Assembly (NCBI GenBank): GCA_937922655.1
Contig: CALAJH010000008.1
Coordinates: 1 to 61,991 of the forward strand
Reading direction: 5' to 3'
DNA: 61,991 bases
From: an uncultured Bacteroidia bacterium
GTDB lineage: Bacteria > Bacteroidota > Bacteroidia > J057 > CALAJH01
In this document: positions 28,959 to 36,778 of the stretch, piece after piece
How positions within the stretch are numbered: the stretch's first letter is position 1
Layout of the letters: every line of letters begins with the position of its first letter
Notes under the pieces: model-generated
The model's database searches: none
Told to the model about the DNA's origin: nothing
Seen by the model: only the letters and a program-made list of their open reading frames with translations
Translations under genes and position numbers: made by a program

Positions 28959-30197
28959 ATGAGCGGTACAACATTATTAATATTGACGACGCTCGTTTGG
29001 GCGTTGGGCGCGACGGCGGCACACGCCGGAGGTTTTCAGGTGCCGTTGCAAGGCCAGAAACAAACGGGCATGGCGCACGCGGGAACGGCCATCGCACTCG
29101 GACCGACGACCGTGTTTTTCAACCCCGGCGCCATGGGCTTCGGAAAAGGACGAGGCGGCGCCTATCTGGGCGTTCAGCCCCTTTACGCCGCCGGCGCCTT
29201 TCGCGCCGGCGACTATGCCGTAAACAACCAATCCCCGTGGAACTTCCCCTTCAACGTTTACGCTTCCACCGCCTTTAAAGACAGTTCGAAAATCGGCATC
29301 GGCGTCGGCGTTTACACCCCTTTCGGTTTGAGTTTTCGTTGGCCCGACGACTGGAAAGGACGGTTTATTATCAAGAACGTCAGTTTGATTTCGGTGTTCG
29401 TACAGCCGACGCTATCCTACCGCATCAACGACAAAATCGGCGTGGGATTGGGTCCGGTCATGGCCGTGGGCTTGGTCAACCTCGAACGCGCCCTGCCCGT
29501 CGCCGACGAAACGGGGCGTGAAGGCAAAACCAAACTCGCCGGCTCCGCCGTTTCCGTCGGCGTGAACATCGGCGTGTATTACCGGCCCGTCAAATGGTTT
29601 TCTTTGGGCGCGACGTGGCGTTCGCCCGTCGCTTTTCGGGTGCGCGACGGCGCCGCAACTTTTTCCGTCCCCTCGTCGCTTTCGAGTCAATTTCCCGCCC
29701 AAACCAAGTTCCAAACCTCGCTTACCCTCCCGATGATTGCCTCTTTGGGCTTGGCCGTTTATCCCGTCGAGAATTTGGCCGTTTCCGCCGAAGTCAATTT
29801 CACCGGCTGGAGCGTATTTAAAGAATTAAAATTCGATTTTGCCGACAACACCTCCACCCTTACCGACCAAAACTCCCCCCGCAATTACCGCAACACCTTT
29901 ACCTTCCGCTTGGGCGCACAGTACCGAATCAACGACTTTTTGACCGTCCGAGCCGGCGGACTCTACGACATAACCCCTGTTCCCGACGACTACCTTACCC
30001 CCGAATTACCCGACGGCGACCTGCGTTGCGGCACGGCGGGCCTGACCCTTACCCCCGTTCCCCGTTTCGACATCGATTTGTCGTTCGTCTTCGTCAATAC
30101 CCAACGTCGCACAACGACCCTTAAAGAAGCAAACTTCACCGGCACTTATCAAGCGTTTTTGTACATCCCGGGCGTTGGATTCGAATACCGCTTTTAA
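28959..30197 (+). CDS. Outer membrane channel, FadL/OmpP1/TodX family
   Basis: A 412-residue beta-barrel for hydrophobic compounds such as long-chain fatty acids. The signal peptide ends ATAAHA; the mature start GGFQVPLQGQKQTGMAHAGTA followed by PTTVFFNPGAMGF is the hallmark of the family (Ala-Gly-x-A, then NPA/G-M). It ends in an aromatic residue (GVGFEYRF), as barrels do. It lies 22 nt after the aminopeptidase stop and just before the glycosyltransferase, in one direction, so the three may be co-transcribed. A fatty-acid role fits the desaturase and hydroxyacyl-CoA dehydrogenase elsewhere in the window, but that link is inferred. Confidence 0.88.
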   Translation: MSGTTLLILTTLVWALGATAAHAGGFQVPLQGQKQTGMAHAGTAIALGPTTVFFNPGAMGFGKGRGGAYLGVQPLYAAGAFRAGDYAVNNQSPWNFPFNVYASTAFKDSSKIGIGVGVYTPFGLSFRWPDDWKGRFIIKNVSLISVFVQPTLSYRINDKIGVGLGPVMAVGLVNLERALPVADETGREGKTKLAGSAVSVGVNIGVYYRPVKWFSLGATWRSPVAFRVRDGAATFSVPSSLSSQFPAQTKFQTSLTLPMIASLGLAVYPVENLAVSAEVNFTGWSVFKELKFDFADNTSTLTDQNSPRNYRNTFTFRLGAQYRINDFLTVRAGGLYDITPVPDDYLTPELPDGDLRCGTAGLTLTPVPRFDIDLSFVFVNTQRRTTTLKEANFTGTYQAFLYIPGVGFEYRF

Positions 30198-30207
30198 GCG
30201 CCGGGGA

Positions 30208-31551
30208 ATGGCGACGCTGTTTCTTGCGGCGGCGTTGTATTTTCCCTATTTTTTGCATTTGGACGCTTTGCCCCTTCGGTTGTGGGACGAATCTCGTTTG
30301 GCGTGCAACGCACTCGACCAATACCAAAACGGCTTTGGGGTCGTCGTTCGTTTTGAGGGCGAGGTCGACCTATGGAACACCAAACCCCCGCTGATGATAT
30401 GGCTTCAAGCGGCGTGCATGAAAATTTTCGGTCCCGGCGAGCTTGCGGTGAGGCTGCCGGCGGCATTGGCGGGTTGGGCTACGAGTTTGCTTTTGTTTTT
30501 TAAGCTTAAAACACCGGCGGGAGCGACGGCGGCGTTGATTTTGGCGACCATGCCGGGCTGGGTCGGTTATCACGGCGCCCGCACCGGCGACTACGACGCG
30601 CTTTTGGTTTTTTGTTGCACGGGATTTTTGTTGTTTTTTTTCGATTATTTGCGTCGAGAAAAAGCGCGGGCGTTATGGACGGCGGCGGGTTTTGCCGCAA
30701 CGGGGTTGCTTGTCAAAGGCGTGGCGATGGTTATGTGTGTGCCGGGAGCGGTCTTGGCCGCATCGTGGATTCGTCCCGGCGTTTTTCGTCGTCCGGAGCC
30801 GTATTTTGCCGCCCTTGCCGCACTCCTTCCCCTGTTGTCGTTTTATCTTTTGCGCGAAAACGCCGAACCCGGTTATCTCAAGGCCGTTTGGAACAACGAA
30901 ATCGGCGGACGTTATTTTTCCACTCTCGAAGGGCATCGTTATCCGTGGTATTATTACATTGCCGGGATGTTAAATGGACGCTGGGGATATTGGGCGTTCG
31001 TCGTTGGTTTTGCGGTTTGGGCCGTGGTTTCATCACATTATCGTTTGGATTTGGCGAAGTATTTGTGGACAACGTCGTTGTCGTACTTAATTATCGTCAG
31101 CGGTTCGCAAACGAAATTGGAATGGTACGATTTGCCGGTATATCCGTTGTTTGCCGCGCTGACGGCGTTGGGATGGCGAATGCTGTTCTCAAAGCCTATA
31201 TGGATTTTGACCACGGCATTGGTTGCGCCGTCGTATGTTTACGTCGTGAGTAAGGCGTATCATCCCAAAGAACGGCCATGGGACGAGCGATTGTACGCCT
31301 TGCCGCGCTTATTGAAACGCGAAGCCCCTCCGTCGGACTTTATCGCCGTCGGCGAATTTCGACAACTCATCGCCTTTTACGCTCGAAAAGGTCGTTTTCC
31401 CCACCGAACGTTGGACGACGATTTTAGGCCCGGCGAAAAAATTTTGGTTTCCGAAGACCGTGCATGGGAACGGTTGAACCAACGCTACGACGTTCGGCTT
31501 TTGAAAGACGAAAACGGCGTAAGATACGCCGAAATTTTGGCGGGGCGCTAA
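30208..31551 (+). CDS. ArnT/PMT-like membrane glycosyltransferase (GT-C fold)
   Basis: A ~447-residue integral membrane protein with about ten hydrophobic segments. Its first periplasmic loop carries LWDESRLACNALDQ, the Asp-Glu pair expected of GT-C enzymes, followed by DLWNTKPPLMIWLQAACMKIFG, the classic N-x-K-P-P-L motif of ArnT-like transferases. GYHGARTGDYDALLVF and the TKLEWY segment further on also fit. These enzymes move a sugar from a polyprenyl-phosphate to a lipid or protein acceptor in the periplasm. ATG 30208 starts 11 nt after the porin stop. A TTG at 30175 would overlap the porin and add Lys-Arg-Arg. Donor and acceptor are unknown. Confidence 0.82.
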   Translation: MATLFLAAALYFPYFLHLDALPLRLWDESRLACNALDQYQNGFGVVVRFEGEVDLWNTKPPLMIWLQAACMKIFGPGELAVRLPAALAGWATSLLLFFKLKTPAGATAALILATMPGWVGYHGARTGDYDALLVFCCTGFLLFFFDYLRREKARALWTAAGFAATGLLVKGVAMVMCVPGAVLAASWIRPGVFRRPEPYFAALAALLPLLSFYLLRENAEPGYLKAVWNNEIGGRYFSTLEGHRYPWYYYIAGMLNGRWGYWAFVVGFAVWAVVSSHYRLDLAKYLWTTSLSYLIIVSGSQTKLEWYDLPVYPLFAALTALGWRMLFSKPIWILTTALVAPSYVYVVSKAYHPKERPWDERLYALPRLLKREAPPSDFIAVGEFRQLIAFYARKGRFPHRTLDDDFRPGEKILVSEDRAWERLNQRYDVRLLKDENGVRYAEILAGR

Positions 31552-31565
31552 CGCGCTTTCGGGTT

Positions 31566-32402
31566 TTATCCGCCAAACTGTTTGCGGATGAGCGAATCGC
31601 GCAGTTTGTCGGGAAGATTGGCCACAAGTTTGATGAACAGGGACTTTTTGGCGACGAGGTAACGACTTTTGGGTTCGGGAGCGGTGAGGGCGTGCCATAT
31701 CGCTTCGGCTACGGGTTCGACGGGCAAAGCGTCTTTTTCCACGTGTTTGACCGATTTTTTGACGGCTTCGATGAGTTTGCCGTAGAGTTTTCGGCCTTCT
31801 TCGGGCAATTTTTCTTCGTTGGCTTCGGCACGCTGCATGGATTTTTGCCAAATGGGGGTAATGATTCGCCCGGGTTGGATGAGCGCCACCTTGACGCCGT
31901 GGGGCGCGAGTTCTTGGCGAAGGGCGTCGCTAATGGCTTCGACGGCGTATTTTGAGGCACAATACGGGCCCATGAGCGGCGTGGTCAAGATGCCCGAAAT
32001 CGAGCCGACGTTCACAATGCGCCCTTTGGCATGTCTGAGCGCGGGCAAAAACGCTTGGGTAACGGCCGTCAATCCGACGACGTTTACCTCGAGTTGATCG
32101 CGCAGTTCTTCGAGGGGGACGAACTCCATTGGGGCGGCAACGGCCACGCCCGCGTTATTGACCAATCCGTCCAGACGCCCGTGGGTTTCGGAAAGAATTT
32201 TGTCGGCGGCGGAAGCGATGTGTTCGGTATTAACGACGTCGAGAACGACGGGGACGAGGCCGTTTTTTTCGGCGTTTTGGGCGGCTTGGTCGTTGCGCAC
32301 GCCCGCGTAAACCCGCCATCCCCGCCCGTGCAAAAGCCGCGCCGCCGCCTCGCCAATGCCCGTGGACGCGCCCGTAACCAGCGCCGTTTTTTTCGTTGCC
32401 AT
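31566..32402 (-). CDS. Short-chain dehydrogenase/reductase
   Basis: A 278-residue NAD(P)-dependent SDR. The N-terminal cofactor loop TGASTGIG (10-17), NNAGVAV, VNVGSISG (catalytic Ser) and YCASKYA (Tyr-x-x-x-Lys) are all intact. The C-terminal extension with a long charged helix (MQRAEANEEKLPEEGRKL) and a basic end resembles retinol-dehydrogenase-like or 17-beta-hydroxysteroid-type SDRs. Substrate unknown. The gene is convergent with the glycosyltransferase (14-bp gap, no terminator seen). Its promoter is at 32428-32435. Confidence 0.88.
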   Translation of the reverse strand: MATKKTALVTGASTGIGEAAARLLHGRGWRVYAGVRNDQAAQNAEKNGLVPVVLDVVNTEHIASAADKILSETHGRLDGLVNNAGVAVAAPMEFVPLEELRDQLEVNVVGLTAVTQAFLPALRHAKGRIVNVGSISGILTTPLMGPYCASKYAVEAISDALRQELAPHGVKVALIQPGRIITPIWQKSMQRAEANEEKLPEEGRKLYGKLIEAVKKSVKHVEKDALPVEPVAEAIWHALTAPEPKSRYLVAKKSLFIKLVANLPDKLRDSLIRKQFGG

Positions 32403-32427
32403 GACTTTTCGGGTTTGTTTGCGACGA

Positions 32428-32435
32428 CAAAGATA
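32428..32435 (-). promoter_or_regulatory. -7 box for the SDR gene
   Basis: TATCTTTG on the minus strand, 25 nt upstream of the ATG at 32402. No TTG at a standard -33 distance. Confidence 0.5.
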
Positions 32436-32521
32436 CGAAAAAAGACCGAAATTTTAGGCTTTCCATCTTTTTTGGGGCTTCAAAGAAAGGAAAACGACCC
32501 GGCCGGAGCGGGATAATTTTG

Positions 32522-32529
32522 TAACTTTG
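32522..32529 (+). promoter_or_regulatory. -7 box for the candidate structured RNA
   Basis: TAACTTTG followed by C, identical to the -7 boxes before both tRNA transcription units in this window. It ends 4 nt before the first paired base of the RNA. Confidence 0.55.
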
Positions 32530-32532
32530 CCC

Positions 32533-32690
32533 CGCAGCCGAGAGGTAGGTTAATCATAAAGTTTTAAATTTTCTCCTTCCCGCCGAACCCCGTTTTCGTT
32601 CCCATAGGGAATGGGTCTTGACAAAGAGAGGTTTTGCACCGAATAGGGGCGAAACCGGCTAGGCGGGAGGGGCCTCTTCGCTGTGTTTTT
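32533..32690 (+). ncRNA. Candidate structured noncoding RNA, ~158 nt
   Basis: No plausible protein fits this stretch, but it folds well by eye. The two ends pair: 32533-32545 with 32673-32685, 12 of 13 positions, closing the molecule immediately after the promoter. A second stem of 11 pairs joins 32574-32584 to 32662-32672 and stacks directly on the first, leaving a one-sided, AU-rich bulge of 28 nt (32546-32573). Inside are a TTCCC-ATA-GGGAA hairpin (32599-32611) and a seven-pair GGTTTTG / CGAAACC hairpin (about 32630-32656). A run of five T follows the closing stem (32686-32690). The closed ends and large internal bulge recall 6S RNA, but I cannot match it to any family. Confidence 0.5.
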
Positions 32691-32776
32691 CCACAAAAAC
32701 ATTCCGAGCTTTTACAAACAACATTAAAAAGTTGTAATTTTCCCCTTTCCACGCCGGGGAAAAAAGAAAAATGCGG

Positions 32777-32784
32777 TAAATTTG
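32777..32784 (+). promoter_or_regulatory. -7 box for the 20-codon ORF and secreted hypothetical
   Basis: TAAATTTG followed by C, 64 nt upstream of the small ORF's ATG at 32849. It is separate from the RNA promoter 255 nt upstream. Confidence 0.5.
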
Positions 32785-32848
32785 CGTATATTGCCAACTG
32801 TTTTCGGCTTTGCGTAAGAAAACCGTCAAGACGAACCTTATAGAAAAT

Positions 32849-32911
32849 ATGTACCCGCACCCGGAGTACGAAAAACTTTTCGCCTCCATCGACGACAAAA
32901 AGCCGGCATGA
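32849..32911 (+). CDS. 20-codon ORF translationally coupled to the next gene
   Basis: ATG 32849 to TGA 32911 encodes MYPHPEYEKLFASIDDKKPA, charged and without a hydrophobic stretch. Its stop overlaps the next gene's start as ATGA, an arrangement often used for translational coupling. It is either a small protein or a leader peptide setting initiation of the secreted hypothetical. No attenuator hairpin is visible, and the codons are not biased to one amino acid. Confidence 0.4.
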   Translation: MYPHPEYEKLFASIDDKKPA

Positions 32912-33609
32912 GACGTTGTTGGGGAGTAGTAATGCTAACGTTGGCGCTTGGAGCGGCAAGCGTCCCGCAAGAGCTTGTGGCGCAAAGCGCCAACGCCTTG
33001 CAGGGCAAGCGTGTCGGCGTTTACGTTTCCAAAAAAAACTTTCGTTTTACTTACGACTTCAACCAAACGTTCGCGGGCATGTTGCAAATCGAGGACAGCC
33101 TCGGTTTGTCGGAAGAGGTCTTGCAAACGGGCATGACCATTTGGCTGGGCAACCACCTGACGCGTACGCTCGTCGAACACGTCGGTTGTCGCGACGCGTA
33201 TTTTATCAACGCTCGCCCGGAATTGGCGCAAGCGATGGTCAAGGCGTTGGAGAATCCGGATTTTCAGTTTTCGGCGTTGAAACCGCTTTTGCCCGCCGGC
33301 ACCGATTATGTGTTGTTGTTGGACGCCGCGCGTTTTCGCAAGGATTCCAAACGCACCTACCTAACTTACAGCAACAATTTATACACCTTGCCGCGCAAGA
33401 CGTCGATGGCAAGTGCGGCTATGCGATTGTATTCGGCCCAAACGGGGACGAAGGCTGCACAATGCGAAACGAGCTTCGATTCGGACGTGCCGGCGCCCCC
33501 GCGTCGGTTTATTCCCTTAACGGCCGACCACAACCCGGGTTTGACCCTTTGGAACCGGCTCTTGGACGACGGACTCTATAAATTAACCAGAAACCTCAAC
33601 AATGAATAA
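32908..33609 (+). CDS. Secreted hypothetical protein
   Basis: A 233-residue protein with a signal peptide (ending ELVAQ). I do not recognise a family. The mature part reads like a compact alpha/beta domain: GKRVGVYVSKKNFRFTYDFN, a helical middle (LSEEVLQTGMTIWLGNHLTRTLVEHVG), DYVLLLDAARFRKDSKRTYLTYS, then MASAAMRLYSAQTGTKAAQ. The pattern of a named quantity built from system data and printed values resembles some envelope-stress or lipoprotein-assembly proteins, but no catalytic residues stand out. The 3' end overlaps the next SDR by 8 nt, so they form an operon. Confidence 0.65.
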   Translation: MRRCWGVVMLTLALGAASVPQELVAQSANALQGKRVGVYVSKKNFRFTYDFNQTFAGMLQIEDSLGLSEEVLQTGMTIWLGNHLTRTLVEHVGCRDAYFINARPELAQAMVKALENPDFQFSALKPLLPAGTDYVLLLDAARFRKDSKRTYLTYSNNLYTLPRKTSMASAAMRLYSAQTGTKAAQCETSFDSDVPAPPRRFIPLTADHNPGLTLWNRLLDDGLYKLTRNLNNE

Positions 33610-34450
33610 AGAAAAAGTTTGGCTCGTTACCGGCGCGTCGTCGGGATTGGGCAAGGCGTTCGTCGAACGCGCCTTGGAAGCCGGTTACCGCGTCTGTGGC
33701 ACGGCCCGCAAACCCGCGGACTTGCAAACGTTCGTCGAACGCTTCCCCAACACCTTTTTTCCCCTCGAACTTGAAGTAACGGACTTTGATTCCATCAAAC
33801 CCAAGGTCGATTCGGTCGCCGAACGTTTCGGACGTTTGGACGTCGTGGTCAACAACGCGGGCTACGGCCTCGAAGGCACGATAGAAGAGCTCGAACTTGA
33901 ACAAATCAAGCGGCAAATGGACGTTAATTTTTTGGGATTGGTGGAGGTTTGTCGTGCGTCGCTGCCGTGGTTGCGTCAAAACCCCGGAAGTACGATATTC
34001 AACGTGGCCTCGATAGCGGGCTTGCGGAGTTCGCCCGCGATGGGCGCCTACAATGCCTCAAAGTTTGCGGTCGTCGGCGTGTCGGAGGCCATGTCGTTGG
34101 AACTCAAAGACTTGGGCGTGCGCGTATGCATCGTCGAACCGGGGCCGTACAGGTCGGATTGGGCGGGGCGTTCGTTGCACCACTCGAAAGCCATTGCCAC
34201 GCGCGACCCTCAAAGCCCTTATCGCGCCGTCAACGAGTTCATCGTTTCGATGATTGACGCCAACAGCGGCAAACAGCCCGGCGACCCCACCCAAATCGCG
34301 GACGTTCTCATTTCCGCCGCCGAGCATCCCAATCCACCCTTGCACATGATTTTCGGCGACGAGGCTATCAAAATGTGGGAAACCAAATACGCCAAACTCG
34401 CCAGCGCCGCCCACGTCGGTCTTTTCCCGCACAGTCGAAGAAAAATTTAA
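33602..34450 (+). CDS. Short-chain dehydrogenase/reductase
   Basis: A 282-residue classical SDR with TGASSGLG (10-17), NNAGYGLEGT, FNVASIAGL (Ser) and YNASKFAVVG (Tyr-x3-Lys). After the core comes IVEPGPYRSDWAGRSL, close to the sequence in many oxidoreductases of the same subfamily as YbbO or carbonyl-reductase-like SDRs. Substrate unknown. It overlaps the hypothetical gene by 8 nt and is followed 2 nt later by the membrane protein gene, so a three-gene unit is likely, ending at the terminator at 35025. Confidence 0.9.
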   Translation: MNKEKVWLVTGASSGLGKAFVERALEAGYRVCGTARKPADLQTFVERFPNTFFPLELEVTDFDSIKPKVDSVAERFGRLDVVVNNAGYGLEGTIEELELEQIKRQMDVNFLGLVEVCRASLPWLRQNPGSTIFNVASIAGLRSSPAMGAYNASKFAVVGVSEAMSLELKDLGVRVCIVEPGPYRSDWAGRSLHHSKAIATRDPQSPYRAVNEFIVSMIDANSGKQPGDPTQIADVLISAAEHPNPPLHMIFGDEAIKMWETKYAKLASAAHVGLFPHSRRKI

Positions 34451-34452
34451 CA

Positions 34453-35007
34453 ATGAACACGGGCCTACACGCCAAAACCATTTTTCTTTTCGGCGCAATC
34501 ATCGGCGCGGCCAACATCGCCGTTTTTGCAGCGTTTTATTTCGGTGAAAAGGTAGTCCCGTTGGAATGGGCCGTGTTGGCACAAATGGTTTCGGCCATCT
34601 TTATCAATTTCGTCGGGCTTTTGGCCGCATTGTACTTTCTGAAAAGAAACGTGGGCAAAGTCGGATTTTTGGCCTTCGTTTCCCACGCCGTACTCATCAA
34701 TCTCGTCGCCGCAATGATTCACGGCGCCTTCGACTATACTTTTCATTCACGCATCGAACCCGACTACGAAATCCGAATGCTCGAAAGCCAACATCGGCGC
34801 ATGCTCGAAAACGCTCAAAAAATCGACAGCCTGCAACAAAAATCCATGTATATGGAACAGGCGCTCGTCGCGGAAAAAATCCTCAACGAGCGCAAAAACC
34901 GCCCCCCGGACTACGTGGCCAACTTTAAAAACGTCGTTTACATGTACTTGTTTATCGCCCTGCTTTTCGGTTCGATTTTGGGATTGCTTTTTCGGAACCT
35001 AAACTGA
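34453..35007 (+). CDS. DUF4199-like membrane protein
   Basis: A 184-residue protein with three N-terminal hydrophobic segments (starting IFLFGAIIGAANIAVFAAFYF), a charged, probably coiled region (IRMLESQHRRMLENAQKIDSLQQ) and a fourth membrane segment at the end (VVYMYLFIALLFGSILGLLF). This layout matches the uncharacterised Bacteroidota family DUF4199. ATG 34453 begins 2 nt after the SDR stop. Function unknown. Confidence 0.65.
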   Translation: MNTGLHAKTIFLFGAIIGAANIAVFAAFYFGEKVVPLEWAVLAQMVSAIFINFVGLLAALYFLKRNVGKVGFLAFVSHAVLINLVAAMIHGAFDYTFHSRIEPDYEIRMLESQHRRMLENAQKIDSLQQKSMYMEQALVAEKILNERKNRPPDYVANFKNVVYMYLFIALLFGSILGLLFRNLN

Positions 35008-35024
35008 AAATCTTAACGAAAAAC

Positions 35025-35056
35025 AAAAGAGACGGAGCGTATCCCGTCTCTTTTCT
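35025..35056 (+). terminator. Terminator after the DUF4199-like gene
   Basis: Perfect 11-bp inverted repeat AAAAGAGACGG / CCGTCTCTTTT around an 8-nt loop. The T-run is part of the stem, giving bidirectional potential; the convergent tRNA-Ser lies on the other side. Confidence 0.8.
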
Positions 35057-35104
35057 ATACAAACGAAAGTCGCCGAACTACTCCGTGAATTCATCAACGA
35101 CCGG

Positions 35105-35189
35105 CGGAAAAGGAGGGATTCGAACCCCCGGTACCCGTAGGCACACCTGATTTCGAGTCAGGCCCATTCGACCACTCTGGCACTTTTCC
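35105..35189 (-). tRNA. tRNA-Ser (anticodon CGA)
   Basis: 85 nt with a seven-pair acceptor stem (GGAAAAG / CTTTTCC), D-arm, anticodon stem CCTGA/TCAGG around CTCGAAA (anticodon CGA at 35153-35155), a long class II variable arm, GTTCGAATC in the T-arm and discriminator G, as expected for serine tRNA. The 3' CCA is not encoded. Confidence 0.95.
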
Positions 35190-35200
35190 CTAAGGCGGGG

Positions 35201-35231
35201 CAAAGTTACGGCAACGTTTTCGATTTTCCAA
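35201..35231 (-). promoter_or_regulatory. Promoter of tRNA-Ser
   Basis: TAACTTTG on the minus strand (35201-35208) with TTG (complement of 35229-35231) 20 nt upstream. A good consensus promoter 11 nt from the tRNA 5' end. Confidence 0.65.
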
Positions 35232-35255
35232 AACGAATTTTTTCGAAAAATTTTG

Positions 35256-35263
35256 TAATTTTG
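35256..35263 (+). promoter_or_regulatory. -7 box for the second glycine-rich gene
   Basis: TAATTTTG followed by C, 44 nt upstream of the GTG at 35308. No -33 TTG at standard spacing. Confidence 0.5.
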
Positions 35264-35307
35264 CCTGCGTAGAAGGCTCAAACAAACTTTTGGATTCAGG
35301 CGACGGC

Positions 35308-36777
35308 GTGGCAATCTTACGGGCAAAAAAATTTTATGCGAGTTTGGCGGCGGTGATTGCAACGACGATATTCACAACACTGCACGCACAAATGGGCGTG
35401 GGAATTCTCAACCCCGATTCATCGGCCGTTTTGCATTTGGAGTCCGTGCAACCGCCGCGCGGCTTTTTGCCCCCGCGTTTGACCCAAGCCCAACGCGACG
35501 CCATCGTCCATCCCGCCGTCGGTCTGACCGTTTACAACACCGACCTCAACACCCTTCAATACTTCAATGGCGAGTGTTGGATAAGTGTTTTTCAACAAAA
35601 CTGTACCGACTGTTACTTTTCCATGACCCTTTCCGACTCGTCGGGAACGATAGACCGCACGCAAACGGACTCGTTGGCGGTGGAAGCGTTCATTACCCAA
35701 ACGGCGGGAACGCCCCAAGCCGTAGGCGTAAACGTTTTCGGCGTTTTGCCGACGGGCGTGAACGTTACGGTTTCGGGCAACCCGGTGGCATCCGTCGGCA
35801 CGGCACGCATCGTTTTTCGGGTAACGCCGTTCACGCCCTCGGGAACGTTCGTCATCCCAATACAAGCGGTGTGCGGACCGTCGATGCGAACGATTCTTTT
35901 CACCCTCACGCTCGAACCCTGCTTCACGGTAACGGTATCGAACGCGACGACGAACTTTGATTTGGCCGCACGCGTGTGGCTCGAACATTTTAACGGCGTT
36001 CCTCAGGATACGCCCGTATGCGTAGTAGGGGTCGTGGCGCCGGGGGTGGAGGTAAGTTCGACCGACGCCGCCCAGCCCGCCTTCACCACCGGAAACCTGC
36101 CCGCCGGCTCTATGGTCGGTATCGTCAATAAAGGACTGATTATCGGCAAAGGGGGACGTGGCGGAGACGCTTGGGCGCCCTTCGCCAATCCGCCCCTTGA
36201 CGGCGCCGGGCAAAACGGCGGACACGGTCTTTTCCTCACCGAACGCACCGTCCTGCTCAACGAAGGCCACCTCTATGGCGGCGGCGGCGGCGGAAACGCT
36301 ATGGCCTTTCGCTTCGACCTGCCCTCGATTCCCGTCATCGGCGTGATTTCCTTGGGCATCGGCGCAGGCGGTGGCGGCGGCGCAGGCAACGGCCCGGGCG
36401 GCGACGCCGGAACCGTCATCCAATACTATTCCCCCGGCGCCCCCGGAACCGGCGGACAATTCGGCGCCCCCGGACAAGGCGGAACCCTTATCACCCCCAT
36501 TCCCATTTCCTTCGTTACCGTCAGCCCCAACATCTACGGCGGAAACGGCGGCCATTACGGCTTTGCCGGCACGCAAGGAACGTTCACCGTCGATGTAACG
36601 GCCGTGATTCCCCCCTTCGGCATCCCCCTCAACATCGGAACCTTCGGCGTTCCCGTAACCCCGCCGCCCGCCGGAAACGCCGGCTTCGCCGTCAAGCGCA
36701 ACGGAAATCCACTCGACGGCCTGCCCGACGCCCCCAATTATCAAACCAACTTCATCAAAGGACCCGTAGGCAACTGA
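35308..36777 (+). CDS. Secreted protein with glycine-rich C-terminal half
   Basis: About 489 residues, with a Lys-rich signal peptide ending LHAQ when begun at GTG 35308 (a TTG at 35290 would add six residues). The start of the mature part (MGVGILNPDSSAVLHLESVQPPRGFLPPRLT, then GLTVYNTDLNTLQYFNGECW) is a common Bacteroidota motif that also resembles phage tail-fibre-like proteins. The C-terminal half (residues ~260-460) carries glycine-rich runs (GGRGGDAW, GGGGGGNAM, GAGGGGGAGNGPGG) like those of the 1907-residue protein. I see no T9SS sorting domain at the end. The next gene begins 1 nt after the stop, an odd pairing with a cytoplasmic enzyme. Confidence 0.72.
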   Translation: MAILRAKKFYASLAAVIATTIFTTLHAQMGVGILNPDSSAVLHLESVQPPRGFLPPRLTQAQRDAIVHPAVGLTVYNTDLNTLQYFNGECWISVFQQNCTDCYFSMTLSDSSGTIDRTQTDSLAVEAFITQTAGTPQAVGVNVFGVLPTGVNVTVSGNPVASVGTARIVFRVTPFTPSGTFVIPIQAVCGPSMRTILFTLTLEPCFTVTVSNATTNFDLAARVWLEHFNGVPQDTPVCVVGVVAPGVEVSSTDAAQPAFTTGNLPAGSMVGIVNKGLIIGKGGRGGDAWAPFANPPLDGAGQNGGHGLFLTERTVLLNEGHLYGGGGGGNAMAFRFDLPSIPVIGVISLGIGAGGGGGAGNGPGGDAGTVIQYYSPGAPGTGGQFGAPGQGGTLITPIPISFVTVSPNIYGGNGGHYGFAGTQGTFTVDVTAVIPPFGIPLNIGTFGVPVTPPPAGNAGFAVKRNGNPLDGLPDAPNYQTNFIKGPVGN

Positions 36778-36778
36778 A

